Counted from the stretch's first letter, positions 31,022-39,389 are shown. The stretch is DNA of 64,000 nt from Planctomycetota bacterium (GCA_018242605.1 JAFEBP010000014.1:248001-312000); one strand, 5' to 3'. Program-made: numbers and translations. Notes: generated from the sequence alone by a model not told the origin.

Positions 31022-31354
31022 ATGCACGACACAGATGCGCAGGGCAACGAGTTCTTCAAGTGCGACTTCTGCCGACGGGCGTGGGCGGAAGAGCTGCCGA
31101 TGGTGGAGGGGCACAAGGGCAGCCTCATCTGCGGCGATTGCCTGCGCGAGGCGTTCACGAAGCTGGTGGTCGAGAGCGGGGGCGAGACCGTGCCCGACCC
31201 CGTGACGTGCGCCCTGTGCCTGCTGCACCAGGAGGGCAAGCACTGGTGGAAACAGGAGGGCGGGGCGGTGGCGTGCCGGCGGTGCGTGAATCAGTCGGCG
31301 CGGATCCTGGCGAAGGACAAGGAGAGTGGGTGGGTGCTGCCGGGGAAGGGGTGA
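31022..31354 (+). CDS. Double zinc-ribbon protein, ClpX-type finger-like
   Basis: 110 aa; ATG 5 nt after GGAAG. Eight cysteines in four CxxC pairs: C14/C17 with C37/C40, and C63/C66 with C85/C88, giving two four-Cys zinc sites. The first site (KCDFCRRAWAEELPMVEGHK, then SLICGDC) resembles the N-terminal zinc finger of ClpX. Without an ATPase domain it could be an adaptor or a nucleic-acid or protein-binding protein. It follows the ABC gene closely, so cotranscription is likely. Confidence 0.65.
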   Translation: MHDTDAQGNEFFKCDFCRRAWAEELPMVEGHKGSLICGDCLREAFTKLVVESGGETVPDPVTCALCLLHQEGKHWWKQEGGAVACRRCVNQSARILAKDKESGWVLPGKG

Positions 31355-31390
31355 AAATTCAATCCGGCGCGGGATCGACGGGCGGCAGGA

Positions 31391-33034
31391 TCACGCCTGT
31401 TTCTTCGCGGCGGCGTCCTGGGCGTTGAGCGCATCGGCAAGGTTGGCGGGATTGGAACCGATGATCGCGCCGGGTTTCGCCGGCGGCGTGAACGCCTTGG
31501 TCAGGATTTCGGAGGACTCGGGCGAGAGATACGACCGACCGTGCTTGTGGAAGTACTTGAGGATGTACCACTTGCGGACCTGATCGGGCTGGCTCTTGAT
31601 GGCGTCGCTTTTGAAAAGATAGTCGAGTGTGGTTGCGGCCTTCTTCCACTCGTCGAGCAGGATGTTGGCTCCCATCTGTTCCGGCAACTTGTTGCCTTCG
31701 GCGATCGTCTGAAGCGTGGTCTTCTGTTCCGGCGAGAGCGACTGGCCTCTCGCGCGAGTCACGAGGCACTTGTTGATCTGGTAGCGGTCCTCGTTCCAGA
31801 GGCTGTGCTTACCGTTGCGGGTGTGGGCTTCCTTGCCGATCTCCAGGATCGCGTCGGCGTCATCTTGCCGCTCGAGCCACAGGAACGCGAGGGCGATGTC
31901 GAACGTGATCATCGGGTCGCCGATGAAGTGGGCGCGGCTGTCGATCACGGTCTTGCGGAACGCGTCCGCTTCACTCGCGCGGTTCAGGTCGGCCATGCGT
32001 TGCGCCGCGCGTGCCACGAGCGTCAGGTCGATAGGCGCGGCGATGCGAAGGTACGACATGCCCTGTTCGATCGGCGCGTGCGAATCCGGGTCGCCCAGTT
32101 CGAGAACGAGCTGGGTGCCGAGCCAGTCGGTCAGACCCCGAGAAGTGAGGCGAGGCATCTCGATTTCCGGGTACTCGCGCGTGCAGCGGACGAAAACCTC
32201 CCGCATCGTGGAGTCGAAATCGTCGATCTCGACGAAGTTGAACCGGCCGCGGCCCTTTTCCGCGAGACTTTGGACCGTCTGATTGGGCTTCTCTCCCTTC
32301 CGAAGGCACCAGTAGATTCCGAGGCTGAAGAAATCGGACGATCGGATATTCGATTCGATCATGTCCGTCAGGACTTTGTCGGCGCCGGAGTAACCGAGAA
32401 CCACCAACCCCGAACGCCTCGACAGTTGCACGAAGGGTGTCTTGAAGTTCTCGAACGTCTGGTCGACGGCGTCGATCGAAGTCTTCATGCCCGGGTTGCG
32501 GTAATCTCCGTGCAACTTGATGACCAGCGGGTACTGGCCGTAGGGCTCAATTTTGGCGAATAGAGAGGGGTCCCAGAGTTCCAAGGGGCGCCGGACTGAT
32601 GAGAGGTTCATGCAAGCCATCATGACGAGGTCGTCGAAGTTGGTGGTCATCACCTTCTCGAACGATGCACGTCCGTGCATGAGACTCGCGAGGTAGTAGT
32701 AGCCGGAGGATGGCGAAGCCCCGGAAATGCAAGAGTTGATGTAGTTCTGCCGCAGTTGGGCGGTCGGATGCGCCAAGTCGAACAGACGTTCGAACTTGCG
32801 GTCGTCGTTCAGATACCAATCTTCGTTCTCGAACGCATCGTGGCGATCTTCGCTGCGAAGCGTGGAGACAAAGTCCTCCATCATCGTGCTCGCGAGTTTG
32901 ACTCCGCTGGTCGCGCTGGCACCGGCGCCCAAGAACAGATGGAACTTCTGATCGCCCTTCGGGTTCGCGACCGCCTTGATTCGGTCCGCCAATGCTCCCA
33001 CGCCCATCCTGTTGTTGCCGTTCTTCTTCGCCAT
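31391..33034 (-). CDS. SIR2-domain protein, defence-type
   Basis: 547 aa; the ATG has a strong Shine-Dalgarno (GGAGG, 6 nt). The N-terminal half is a SIR2-like NAD-binding domain: LFLGAGASATSG (residues 34-44), MTTNFDD with Asn132, IKLHGD with His175, and VVLGYSGADKVL (211-222). These are the catalytic and nucleotide-contact positions of SIR2 NADase domains in anti-phage systems. Residues about 290-547 are helical and may be TPR-like, as in defence-associated sirtuins that sense phage proteins. The terminal tail is Ala/Lys-rich. It is the second gene of an operon with the sigma factor 63 bp upstream. Likely role: NAD-depleting response. Defence is inference. Confidence 0.75.
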   Translation of the reverse strand: MAKKNGNNRMGVGALADRIKAVANPKGDQKFHLFLGAGASATSGVKLASTMMEDFVSTLRSEDRHDAFENEDWYLNDDRKFERLFDLAHPTAQLRQNYINSCISGASPSSGYYYLASLMHGRASFEKVMTTNFDDLVMMACMNLSSVRRPLELWDPSLFAKIEPYGQYPLVIKLHGDYRNPGMKTSIDAVDQTFENFKTPFVQLSRRSGLVVLGYSGADKVLTDMIESNIRSSDFFSLGIYWCLRKGEKPNQTVQSLAEKGRGRFNFVEIDDFDSTMREVFVRCTREYPEIEMPRLTSRGLTDWLGTQLVLELGDPDSHAPIEQGMSYLRIAAPIDLTLVARAAQRMADLNRASEADAFRKTVIDSRAHFIGDPMITFDIALAFLWLERQDDADAILEIGKEAHTRNGKHSLWNEDRYQINKCLVTRARGQSLSPEQKTTLQTIAEGNKLPEQMGANILLDEWKKAATTLDYLFKSDAIKSQPDQVRKWYILKYFHKHGRSYLSPESSEILTKAFTPPAKPGAIIGSNPANLADALNAQDAAAKKQA

Positions 33035-33097
33035 GCAGCCTCCAAACCGTCCTCAATCCCCCACCGAATCAAGGACGGGGAGACGGCTCGATGTAGA

Positions 33098-33676
33098 TTA
33101 CTTATTCAACAACTCCCGCTCGGTCAGGACTTCCCTGCAACTGCGCTTGGCGTCCGCGATCATGCGTGACATGGTCTTGGGGTCGCAGTCGAACTCGCTC
33201 GCGATGGTCTGAACGGAACGCTTCTCGACCAAGCGTTCACGCAGGCATCTCCAAATGGGTTCGGGCATGGTGTTCGCGAGAAGGCCGATGATCTCGGCCG
33301 CGGAAGGTTCGGATCCCGCCTCGGCATGAAGCGCCGGTGGATGATCAAGTTCTGAAAGGAGCCGTTCGTGACGGCGTGCCGCTCGGCGGCGCGTGTTTCG
33401 CGCGGCGTTGAGCGCTGGTTTCAGGGATTCGAGAATCAAGTCCTGAACGTCTTGGACCTGGCGTTCACCCGGCGAGGCGACCGAGGGTGGGTGGTTGTGT
33501 GCCCGCGATACGAGCAGCCACAGCGCCTCTTGAACACAGTCTTCCGCGTCCTGCCGCCTCAGGCGTTGCTGGACACCCACTCGACGAACAAGCTGATTCC
33601 AAGCCTGCACGGCGGGATCTTCGGATGTCGTGTTGGTGGGTGCTTCGCCCGTAACAAGTCCTCCCGAATGAGACAA
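33098..33676 (-). CDS. Sigma-70 family (ECF-like) sigma factor
   Basis: 192 aa with a TTG start at 33676 after GAGGG; GTG at 33609 is an alternative. Region 2 is visible in RLRRQDAEDCVQEALWLLV, and region 4 in LRERLVEKRSVQTIASEFDC then DPKTMSRMIADAKRSCREVL. Between them lies a basic helical stretch (LNAARNTRRRAARRHERLLS). It is short, as ECF factors are, but no anti-sigma gene is adjacent. The next gene in the operon is the SIR2 protein, so it may drive its own operon or a wider response. A promoter lies 20 bp upstream. Confidence 0.75.
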   Translation of the reverse strand: MSHSGGLVTGEAPTNTTSEDPAVQAWNQLVRRVGVQQRLRRQDAEDCVQEALWLLVSRAHNHPPSVASPGERQVQDVQDLILESLKPALNAARNTRRRAARRHERLLSELDHPPALHAEAGSEPSAAEIIGLLANTMPEPIWRCLRERLVEKRSVQTIASEFDCDPKTMSRMIADAKRSCREVLTERELLNK

Positions 33677-33695
33677 CCCAGTCCCTCGTTATCGG

Positions 33696-33724
33696 ATACT
33701 ACCAACGAACCCTTTCAGTTGCAA
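33696..33724 (-). promoter_or_regulatory. Promoter of the sigma-SIR2 operon
   Basis: On the minus strand TTGCAA (33719-33724), a 17-bp spacer and TAGTAT (33696-33701) form a good housekeeping-type promoter, 20 bp from the TTG start. It supports an operon read mainly by the vegetative polymerase, with a very short leader. Confidence 0.6.
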
Positions 33725-33919
33725 GAGGATCAATGCGAACATATTCCTTACTTTCGATTGTTTGGTTCATGAATTGTGGATAAGTTGCCTTGAAAGGCGC
33801 TTTGATCAGGGGATTTTTCGCCCCATTTCGCGGAATTCCGAGAATCTGGGGAACTTGCGGCCCGTTAGGAGTGTGGGGACTGGCATTTTCCGGTCCCTTG
33901 ACAACAAAGGGCTAGAACC

Positions 33920-34003
33920 ATGCCGAAGGGATGGACGCTCTGGGACTGGATCCTCTACCTGCTGGGTTCAAAAAAACAGGAGGACCAGGACGATACAGGT
34001 TGA
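33920..34003 (+). CDS. 27-residue hydrophobic peptide ORF
   Basis: The peptide begins MPKGWTLWDWILYLLGS and ends in a Lys/Asp/Glu tail. Three Trp and an amphipathic hydrophobic core suggest membrane association. AAAGGG lies about 10 nt upstream. It occupies the 478-bp gap between the sigma operon and the peroxiredoxin gene. A second start with near-identical surrounding sequence (ATGCCGAAAGAGATCTGA, a five-codon frame) follows at 34066. I cannot name a family; translation is unproved. Confidence 0.35.
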   Translation: MPKGWTLWDWILYLLGSKKQEDQDDTG

Positions 34004-34101
34004 CGGCCCCATGTGTTCAAGACGGGGGTTAGAATCAGGAATCAGAACACATAGGGGACAAGTCATGCCGAAAGAGATCTGACAAGTTTCACCAAAATAC
34101 C

Positions 34102-34131
34102 AAACACGCCGCGCATCCGCGCGGCGTGTTT
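34102..34131. terminator. Bidirectional terminator
   Basis: A perfect 13-bp inverted repeat (AAACACGCCGCGC / GCGCGGCGTGTTT) with 4-nt loop. It is followed on plus by TTGTTTTTGG and on minus by GGTATTTTGG. It ends the peroxiredoxin gene (stop at 34155) and whatever short transcript comes from the left, which supports a real small transcript at 33.9-34.1 kb. Confidence 0.8.
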
Positions 34132-34154
34132 GTTTTTGGAATGATCCGGATCGC

Positions 34155-34739
34155 TCACTTGGCGCGGACGGGAGTCTTCCTTTTCGCGGCCTTGCCGGCG
34201 GGGGCTTTCTTTGGGGCGGGCTTGGGCGGGCTCTTTTTCACGGGCGCGGCGCCCTGAACTTGGAGGAGGGCATCGAGAACGGCTTGGGCGTGGCCGGGGG
34301 TTTTGACGCGGTCCCAGCGGTGGGCGACGTTTCCTTTGGGGTCGATGAGGTAGGTGGTGCGGATCATCCCCACGACGATCTTGCCGTACATGTTCTTCTC
34401 GCCCCAGACGCCGTAGGCCTCGCACACCGGGGGCTTTGCGTTCTTGGCGGGGACATCGGCCAGGAGTGGGAAGGGGAGGGAGAACTTGGCAGCAAAGGCG
34501 TCGTGTTCGGCGGGGGTGTTGGGGCTGACTCCCAGAACGACGGCGTTGTGGGCGGCGAAGTCCGCGTGACCGTCGCGGAACTGGCAGGCCTCGGTGGTGC
34601 ACAGGGGGGTGTCGTCGTCGGGGTAGAAGTAGAGGACTACGTACTTGCCGCGATAGTCCTTGAGGCGGTGCTTCTTGCCCGCCTGATCGGGGAGCGAAAA
34701 GTCAGGGGCGGGGGAGTTGACGGGGATGGTTGTGTTCAT
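34155..34739 (-). CDS. bcp: Bcp-type peroxiredoxin with basic tail
   Basis: 194 aa; ATG at 34739, no Shine-Dalgarno. It is a thioredoxin-fold peroxiredoxin reducing hydroperoxides in the cytoplasm. The peroxidatic Cys47 is in DDTPLCTTEACQFRD and the resolving Cys52 five residues later, as in Bcp/PrxQ. The common TPGC is TPLC here. DPKGNVAHRWDRVKTPGHA is the usual C-terminal part. The last ~35 residues are a Lys/Pro/Ala tail (KKSPPKPAPKKAPAGKAAKR), absent from typical Bcp (about 155 aa). The tail could bind nucleic acid or the cell envelope. Confidence 0.9.
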   Translation of the reverse strand: MNTTIPVNSPAPDFSLPDQAGKKHRLKDYRGKYVVLYFYPDDDTPLCTTEACQFRDGHADFAAHNAVVLGVSPNTPAEHDAFAAKFSLPFPLLADVPAKNAKPPVCEAYGVWGEKNMYGKIVVGMIRTTYLIDPKGNVAHRWDRVKTPGHAQAVLDALLQVQGAAPVKKSPPKPAPKKAPAGKAAKRKTPVRAK

Positions 34740-34893
34740 TTGGGTGGTTTGGTGAAACGGGGTTCGGGCGAGGATTCGACGCCCGCCGGATCGGGGATGC
34801 AGTGCCGCATCGTTCGTGACCTGCGTGTCAGAAAGGGGCTTTGGAGCGGTGATTTCGCCCATGCCACCGTTCCGCCGACCTACCCTGCCGCCG

Positions 34894-35244
34894 ATGATCG
34901 ACAACTCCAACCTGAGAACACACATGGCCGGCGGCGTGCTGGTGGCCCACGTGAAGTGCCAGAAGGTCAGCGACTTTGAGGCCACGCCGCTGCGCACGGA
35001 CATCGAGAAGATGGCGCCGCAGGCCAACTGGAAAGTCGTTGTCGACATGCAGGATGTCCTGCTGCTGGGATCGTCGGGCATCGGCATGCTGGTCACGACC
35101 AAAAAGGCGTGCGACCAGAACAAGGGCAAGCTCATCCTGTGCGGCCTGTCGGAGGAGTTGTACGGCGTGATGAAAGTCTCAGCGCTGATCAAGTTGTTCA
35201 CGATCAAGAAGGACCTGAACGAGGCCCTCGCGGCGTTCGCGTGA
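34894..35244 (+). CDS. STAS-domain anti-sigma factor antagonist
   Basis: 116 aa, one STAS domain. The phosphorylatable serine is Ser60 or Ser61 in LLLGSSGIGMLVTTKK. The rest (KVVVDMQDV, KGKLILCGLSEELYGVMKVS) follows the SpoIIAA/RsbV pattern. Such proteins bind anti-sigma kinases when dephosphorylated. A SpoIIE-type phosphatase is encoded 3 kb downstream on the same strand (38046), a natural partner. The ATG lacks a Shine-Dalgarno; purN starts 12 bp after its stop. Confidence 0.85.
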   Translation: MIDNSNLRTHMAGGVLVAHVKCQKVSDFEATPLRTDIEKMAPQANWKVVVDMQDVLLLGSSGIGMLVTTKKACDQNKGKLILCGLSEELYGVMKVSALIKLFTIKKDLNEALAAFA

Positions 35245-35256
35245 GAGCGTGTCGCC

Positions 35257-35856
35257 ATGGACAGCCCGCGTACACCAGCGCCCGATGAACCCAGGCCCGC
35301 GAGGCTGGCGGTGTTCATCTCCGGCGGCGGTCGCACGCTGCTCAACATCCATGATCTGATCAGGTCGGGGGAGTTGCACGCGGCGATCGCGTTGGTGGTG
35401 GCGTCGCGGGCGTGCGTGGGGGCCGACCGGGCGCGTGATCGGGGGTTGCACACGCTGGTCGTCCCGGGCAACATCGGGCGGGAGGAGCTCGCCGCGCTGC
35501 TCGCGCCGTTGGGGATCGATTACGTCGTTCTGGCGGGGTACCTGAAGTTGCTCCCGATCCCGCCGGGGTTTGAGCGGCGGGTGATCAACATCCACCCGGC
35601 CCTACTCCCCAAGTTCGGCGGGAAAGGCATGTACGGGCATCATGTGCATGAGGCGGTGCTCGCGGCGGGTGAGAAGGAGTCGGGCTGCACCGTGCACTAC
35701 TGCGACAGCGAGTACGACCGGGGGGACATCATCCTTCAGGCCCGCTGCCCGGTATACCCGACCGACACGGCGGATTCGCTCGCGGCGCGGGTCTTTGACC
35801 TGGAGTGCCAGGCGTACCCGGCGGCGCTCAAAAAGGTCATCGGGGCTCGGCGGTGA
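35257..35856 (+). CDS. purN: Phosphoribosylglycinamide formyltransferase
   Basis: 199 aa. It transfers the formyl group of 10-formyltetrahydrofolate to GAR in purine synthesis. N-terminal phosphate loop FISGGGRTLLNI, catalytic histidine in INIHPALLPKFGGKGMYGHH, and the downstream acidic site in SGCTVHYCDSEYDRGDIILQ. Length fits the family (about 200). The stop overlaps the GTG start of the next gene (GTGA), so the two are coupled although their functions look unrelated. Confidence 0.93.
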   Translation: MDSPRTPAPDEPRPARLAVFISGGGRTLLNIHDLIRSGELHAAIALVVASRACVGADRARDRGLHTLVVPGNIGREELAALLAPLGIDYVVLAGYLKLLPIPPGFERRVINIHPALLPKFGGKGMYGHHVHEAVLAAGEKESGCTVHYCDSEYDRGDIILQARCPVYPTDTADSLAARVFDLECQAYPAALKKVIGARR

Positions 35857-37391
35857 GGAACAGCAAGGTCAACTCCTGGTGGCGGTGCGGTGCGGGCGTC
35901 TGGCTCGCCGCGGCGTGCGTCGCTGCGCCGGCGATGGCGCAGGAGAAGCTCGAGCAATCAACGCGGGACCAGGCGCCGGGGGCGGAGCCGCAGACCCCGG
36001 AACGGCTGGGCGCCAAGGCGCTCGCGCTGTTCGAAAAGGGTGAATACGACGCGGCCGAGGCGCTGCTCCAGAAGCAACTGGCGCTGCAGCCGGGCAACTT
36101 CGTGGCGTGGTACAACATCGCGAGCTGCCGCGCCATGGCGGGCAAGCCGGGCCCGGCGATGGAGGCGCTGGAGAACGCCGTTGAGAACGGGTTCTGCGAC
36201 GGGGTGCAGATGGCCAAGGACCCCGCGCTCAAGAGCCTGCACGAGGAGGCGAGGTTCAAGGCGCTGCAGGCTGCGTGGGATCAGGTGCTGATTGCGCGGC
36301 GGGACGCGAACCTCAAGCGGTGCGAGGAGATCTTCAAGGGTCGCGAGTACACCACCGCGACGGATGATGAACTGCGGACCGCGTACCGCTCGGCGTTCAA
36401 TGAGAAGGCGTTCGGGGAGGCTCGGGCCGAGATCACGCGGATCGCGCGGTGGGCGGACAAGAACCTGTTCCCGGGGATCCTGGACCCGGCGCAGATGAAG
36501 AACGACGCGTGGGTAGTGGTGGTGCTGCCGACGCGGCTGGATTTCGGGCGGTTCATCGTGTCGTTGTACGGGCCCGACGCGATCTCGGGCAACAGCATGA
36601 TTGGGGGCGCGTACGAGCACGACGAGAAGCGGCTGGTAAGCATGGACATCGGGTCCACGATGCGGCACGAGTTCTTTCACGTGCTGCACTGGCGGAGCTG
36701 CACGCGGCTGGGGCAGATGCACCCGATCTGGATCCAGGAGGGCTTGTGCAGCCTGATCGAGGACTACGACGTGGAGGCGGGGAACGTCGTTCCGGTCGCG
36801 AGTTGGCGGATCAACATCGCGCAGCGGCTGGAGAAGATCAACAAGCTCATGACGATCGAGCAGCTGGCGGCGATGAACCAGTCCGCGTTCGGCGGGCGTC
36901 GGCCGCTGGCGAATTATGCGCAGGCGCGGGCGGTGTTTCTGTATCTGTACAGCCGCGGGAAGCTGAAGGACTGGTACGTGCATTACACCGAGCACTTCAA
37001 GGAGGATCCGTCGGGGATCAAGGCGATCGAGGCGGTGCTGGGCAAGTCGATCGCGGAGGTGAACCGGGATTACCGCGTGTGGCTCAAGGCGCTGCCGCCG
37101 GTGCCCGAGCAGATCAAGGCCGGGGCGGCGAGCCTGGGGATGGATGTTGATTCGGGGAGCGGTGAGGGGCCGGTGGTGGCGGAGGTTGACAGGAAGCTCA
37201 AGAACATGCCGGATTCGAAGACGGCGATCCGGCGCGGCGACGTGATCACGAGCATCGACGGCAAGCCGGTGCGGGATATCGCCGAGTTGGTGCGGGTGTT
37301 GGGGCCGTACAAGGTGGGCGACGTGGTGGAGGTTGAGTACCGGCGGGTGAAGAAGTTCAGCACGACCAAGGTGACGCTGGTGCCGAGGTGA
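35853..37391 (+). CDS. Secreted TPR-metalloprotease-PDZ protein
   Basis: 512 aa; GTG start overlapping the purN stop. Signal peptide (WRCGAGVWLAAACVAAPAMA). TPR-like repeats at about residues 50-130 (AKALALFEKGEYDAAEALLQ, then NIASCRAMAGKPGPAME). A gluzincin-like peptidase domain follows, with H272-E-F-F-H276 in MRHEFFHVLHW and a following Glu in IQEGLCSLIED, as in 'peptidase MA-like' proteins. A C-terminal PDZ domain is at about 430-510 (SKTAIRRGDVITSIDGKPVR). It is probably a periplasmic protease or its inactive relative that recognises C-termini through PDZ. The exact family is not certain. Confidence 0.78.
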   Translation: MRNSKVNSWWRCGAGVWLAAACVAAPAMAQEKLEQSTRDQAPGAEPQTPERLGAKALALFEKGEYDAAEALLQKQLALQPGNFVAWYNIASCRAMAGKPGPAMEALENAVENGFCDGVQMAKDPALKSLHEEARFKALQAAWDQVLIARRDANLKRCEEIFKGREYTTATDDELRTAYRSAFNEKAFGEARAEITRIARWADKNLFPGILDPAQMKNDAWVVVVLPTRLDFGRFIVSLYGPDAISGNSMIGGAYEHDEKRLVSMDIGSTMRHEFFHVLHWRSCTRLGQMHPIWIQEGLCSLIEDYDVEAGNVVPVASWRINIAQRLEKINKLMTIEQLAAMNQSAFGGRRPLANYAQARAVFLYLYSRGKLKDWYVHYTEHFKEDPSGIKAIEAVLGKSIAEVNRDYRVWLKALPPVPEQIKAGAASLGMDVDSGSGEGPVVAEVDRKLKNMPDSKTAIRRGDVITSIDGKPVRDIAELVRVLGPYKVGDVVEVEYRRVKKFSTTKVTLVPR

Positions 37392-37444
37392 GGCGGGCTT
37401 GACGCCGGGGCGTGGCGGGGCGCGGGCCACTACGCTTTGAACGC

Positions 37445-38056
37445 ATGAGCACGTTCTCTTCACAGTCTGTGACGGACTTTCTCGCGGCGACGGCGGCCAA
37501 GACTCCGACGCCCGGCGGCGGCGCCGTGGCGAGCGTGGTGGGGGCGCTGGGGGCGGCGCTGGCGCAGATGGTGGTGAACTACACGGTGGGGAAGAAGCAG
37601 TTCGCGGCGCACGAACCGGCCTTGCAGGCGGCGCTGTCGAAACTGCAGATCGCATCGCGGTTGCTGCTGGAGTTGGCGGAAGAGGATGCCGCGGCGTACG
37701 GGGCGGTGAACGAACTGTCGCGCCTGCCCGAGGGGGACCCGCGGCGCGGCGAGTTGGCGGCGGTGCAACTGGCGAGCGCGCGGGTGCCGCTGGCGGTGGC
37801 GGCGGCGTGCACGGATATCCTGCGGCTGCTGGAGACATTGGCGCCGATCACGAACAAGTACTTGCGGAGCGATCTGGCGATCGCCGCGATCCTGGCGGAC
37901 GCGGCGGCGCGTGCGGGGCGGTGGAATGTGGTGGTGAACCTGCCGGCCTTGAGCCCCCAGGATCGGGATCAGATCGGGTCGGCGGCTGAAAAGCTGGTGG
38001 GGGACGCATCCGCGCTGGCCGCCGGCATCGAAAGAGCTTGCGGCCATGCCTCGTGA
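37445..38056 (+). CDS. Cyclodeaminase/cyclohydrolase family protein (FTCD C-terminal-like)
   Basis: 203 aa, almost entirely helical. The family motif AAKTPTPGGGAVASVVGALG (residues 17-36) is clear, followed by AAYGAVNELSRLPEG-type helices. Relatives are formimidoyl-tetrahydrofolate cyclodeaminase and methenyl-tetrahydrofolate cyclohydrolase (FchA), which form helical-bundle dimers. The role here is probably one-carbon folate metabolism, consistent with purN nearby. Its stop overlaps the phosphatase start by 11 bp. Confidence 0.85.
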   Translation: MSTFSSQSVTDFLAATAAKTPTPGGGAVASVVGALGAALAQMVVNYTVGKKQFAAHEPALQAALSKLQIASRLLLELAEEDAAAYGAVNELSRLPEGDPRRGELAAVQLASARVPLAVAAACTDILRLLETLAPITNKYLRSDLAIAAILADAAARAGRWNVVVNLPALSPQDRDQIGSAAEKLVGDASALAAGIERACGHAS

Positions 38057-39389
38057 GGCGACACCGTTGCGATATCTTGATCTCTCCAACGAAGCCACGC
38101 TTGAACCGCTGATCCGCATGCTGCAGCGCATGAGCGGGGGGAGCAGTTCCAAAGAAATCCTCGCGGATTTTCTGGGGCAATACGGGCGGGTGCGACCGGT
38201 GGACGCGTTCGTCGGCGTGAAGCCTGATGCGGACGGGTACCGCGTGATGTACGCGGTGCGGACGAAGGACGCGGTCAACGGCAAGGCGCTGCACACGCGG
38301 GATGTGAACCCCGAGGCGCTGGCGCTGCTGGAGCTGCGCAGAGGCGGGTTCTTCGGCGAGGTGATGGCCGAACCCAAGCCCAAGATGGTGTACGACGTGC
38401 CCGCGATCGACGATCCCACGGCGGGGCCGGTGGTGTCGGGCCTGCGATCGTGCATGTGCCTGCCGATCTTCAAGGGGGAGGAAGTCTTCGAGTGGACGTT
38501 CGCGTTCAGCTCGGCCCCGGACGGTGTGATCCAGCCGCGGGACGTGGGGCAAGCGACCGTGACGGCGAACCTGCTGGGCGCGGCGAACCGGCACGCGGAC
38601 GCGGTGAACGAGATCGAACGGCTCAACGGCGCGCTGCGGACGCAGTTGGACGGCATCGCGCGGGTGCAGCAGTCGTTGCTGCCGGCGAAGATCCCGGAGA
38701 TCCCGGCGGCCGAACTCGCGACGAGCTATCTGACGAGTGATGAGGCGGGCGGGGATTACTACGACTTCTTCCCGCTGCCCGGAGGGCGGTGGGGGATCCT
38801 GATCGCGGATGTGTCGGGGCATGGCGCCGCCGCGGCGACGGTGATGGCGATGCTGCACGCGATCCTGCACTGCTACGACCCGGACAGCCAGACGGGGCCG
38901 GACCCGGCGGCGATCATGAAATACGCGAACGAGCGGCTGTTCGCGGCGCGGTTGGACGGGATGTTCGTGACGGCGTTCTTCTGCGTGCTCGATCCGGTGA
39001 CGGGAGAGTTGGCGTACTGCAACTGCGGGCACAACCCCCCGCGGCTCAAGCGCGGGTCCAGCGGCGAGGTGGCGGCGCTGGACGGCGGGGGGGCGACAGT
39101 GCCCCTGGGGATTCTTGATGATGCGGCGTTTGTCACGGAACGGCTCGTGCTGGGGGTGAACGACACGGTCGTGTTGTACACCGACGGGATCACCGAGGCG
39201 TTCGGCATGACCGGGGAGATGTTTGGGGATCACCGGCTGGACGCGGCCCTGACCACCTGCACAGGTCAGCCCGACTGCGTGGTGGATTCGGTACACAAGG
39301 CCCTCTTCCAGCACCGCGGCAAGCCGACGCGGGACGACGATCAGACGATCGTGGCGCTGCGGTATCACGGGTTGTGCGCGATTGCCTGA
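38046..39389 (+). CDS. GAF-SpoIIE-type PP2C phosphatase
   Basis: 447 aa. Residues about 20-185 are GAF-like (KEILADFLGQYGRVRPVDAF through SGLRSCMCLPIFKGEEVFEW), followed by a coiled linker (EIERLNGALRTQLDGIARVQ, then QSLLPAKIP, the RsbU/SpoIIE family entry motif). The catalytic domain is at about 230-440 with metal-binding Asp in SDEAGGDYYDFF, DVSGHGAAAATVMAML, VLYTDGITEAF and DDDQTIVALR. It dephosphorylates STAS antagonists in partner-switching, with the GAF domain as sensor. The start overlaps the preceding gene. Confidence 0.92.
   Translation: MPREATPLRYLDLSNEATLEPLIRMLQRMSGGSSSKEILADFLGQYGRVRPVDAFVGVKPDADGYRVMYAVRTKDAVNGKALHTRDVNPEALALLELRRGGFFGEVMAEPKPKMVYDVPAIDDPTAGPVVSGLRSCMCLPIFKGEEVFEWTFAFSSAPDGVIQPRDVGQATVTANLLGAANRHADAVNEIERLNGALRTQLDGIARVQQSLLPAKIPEIPAAELATSYLTSDEAGGDYYDFFPLPGGRWGILIADVSGHGAAAATVMAMLHAILHCYDPDSQTGPDPAAIMKYANERLFAARLDGMFVTAFFCVLDPVTGELAYCNCGHNPPRLKRGSSGEVAALDGGGATVPLGILDDAAFVTERLVLGVNDTVVLYTDGITEAFGMTGEMFGDHRLDAALTTCTGQPDCVVDSVHKALFQHRGKPTRDDDQTIVALRYHGLCAIA

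Noticed and set aside
31391..33676. Thoeris or another named sirtuin defence system
   Set aside because: No TIR protein, Argonaute or HerA is adjacent; only the SIR2 domain and sigma factor are seen.
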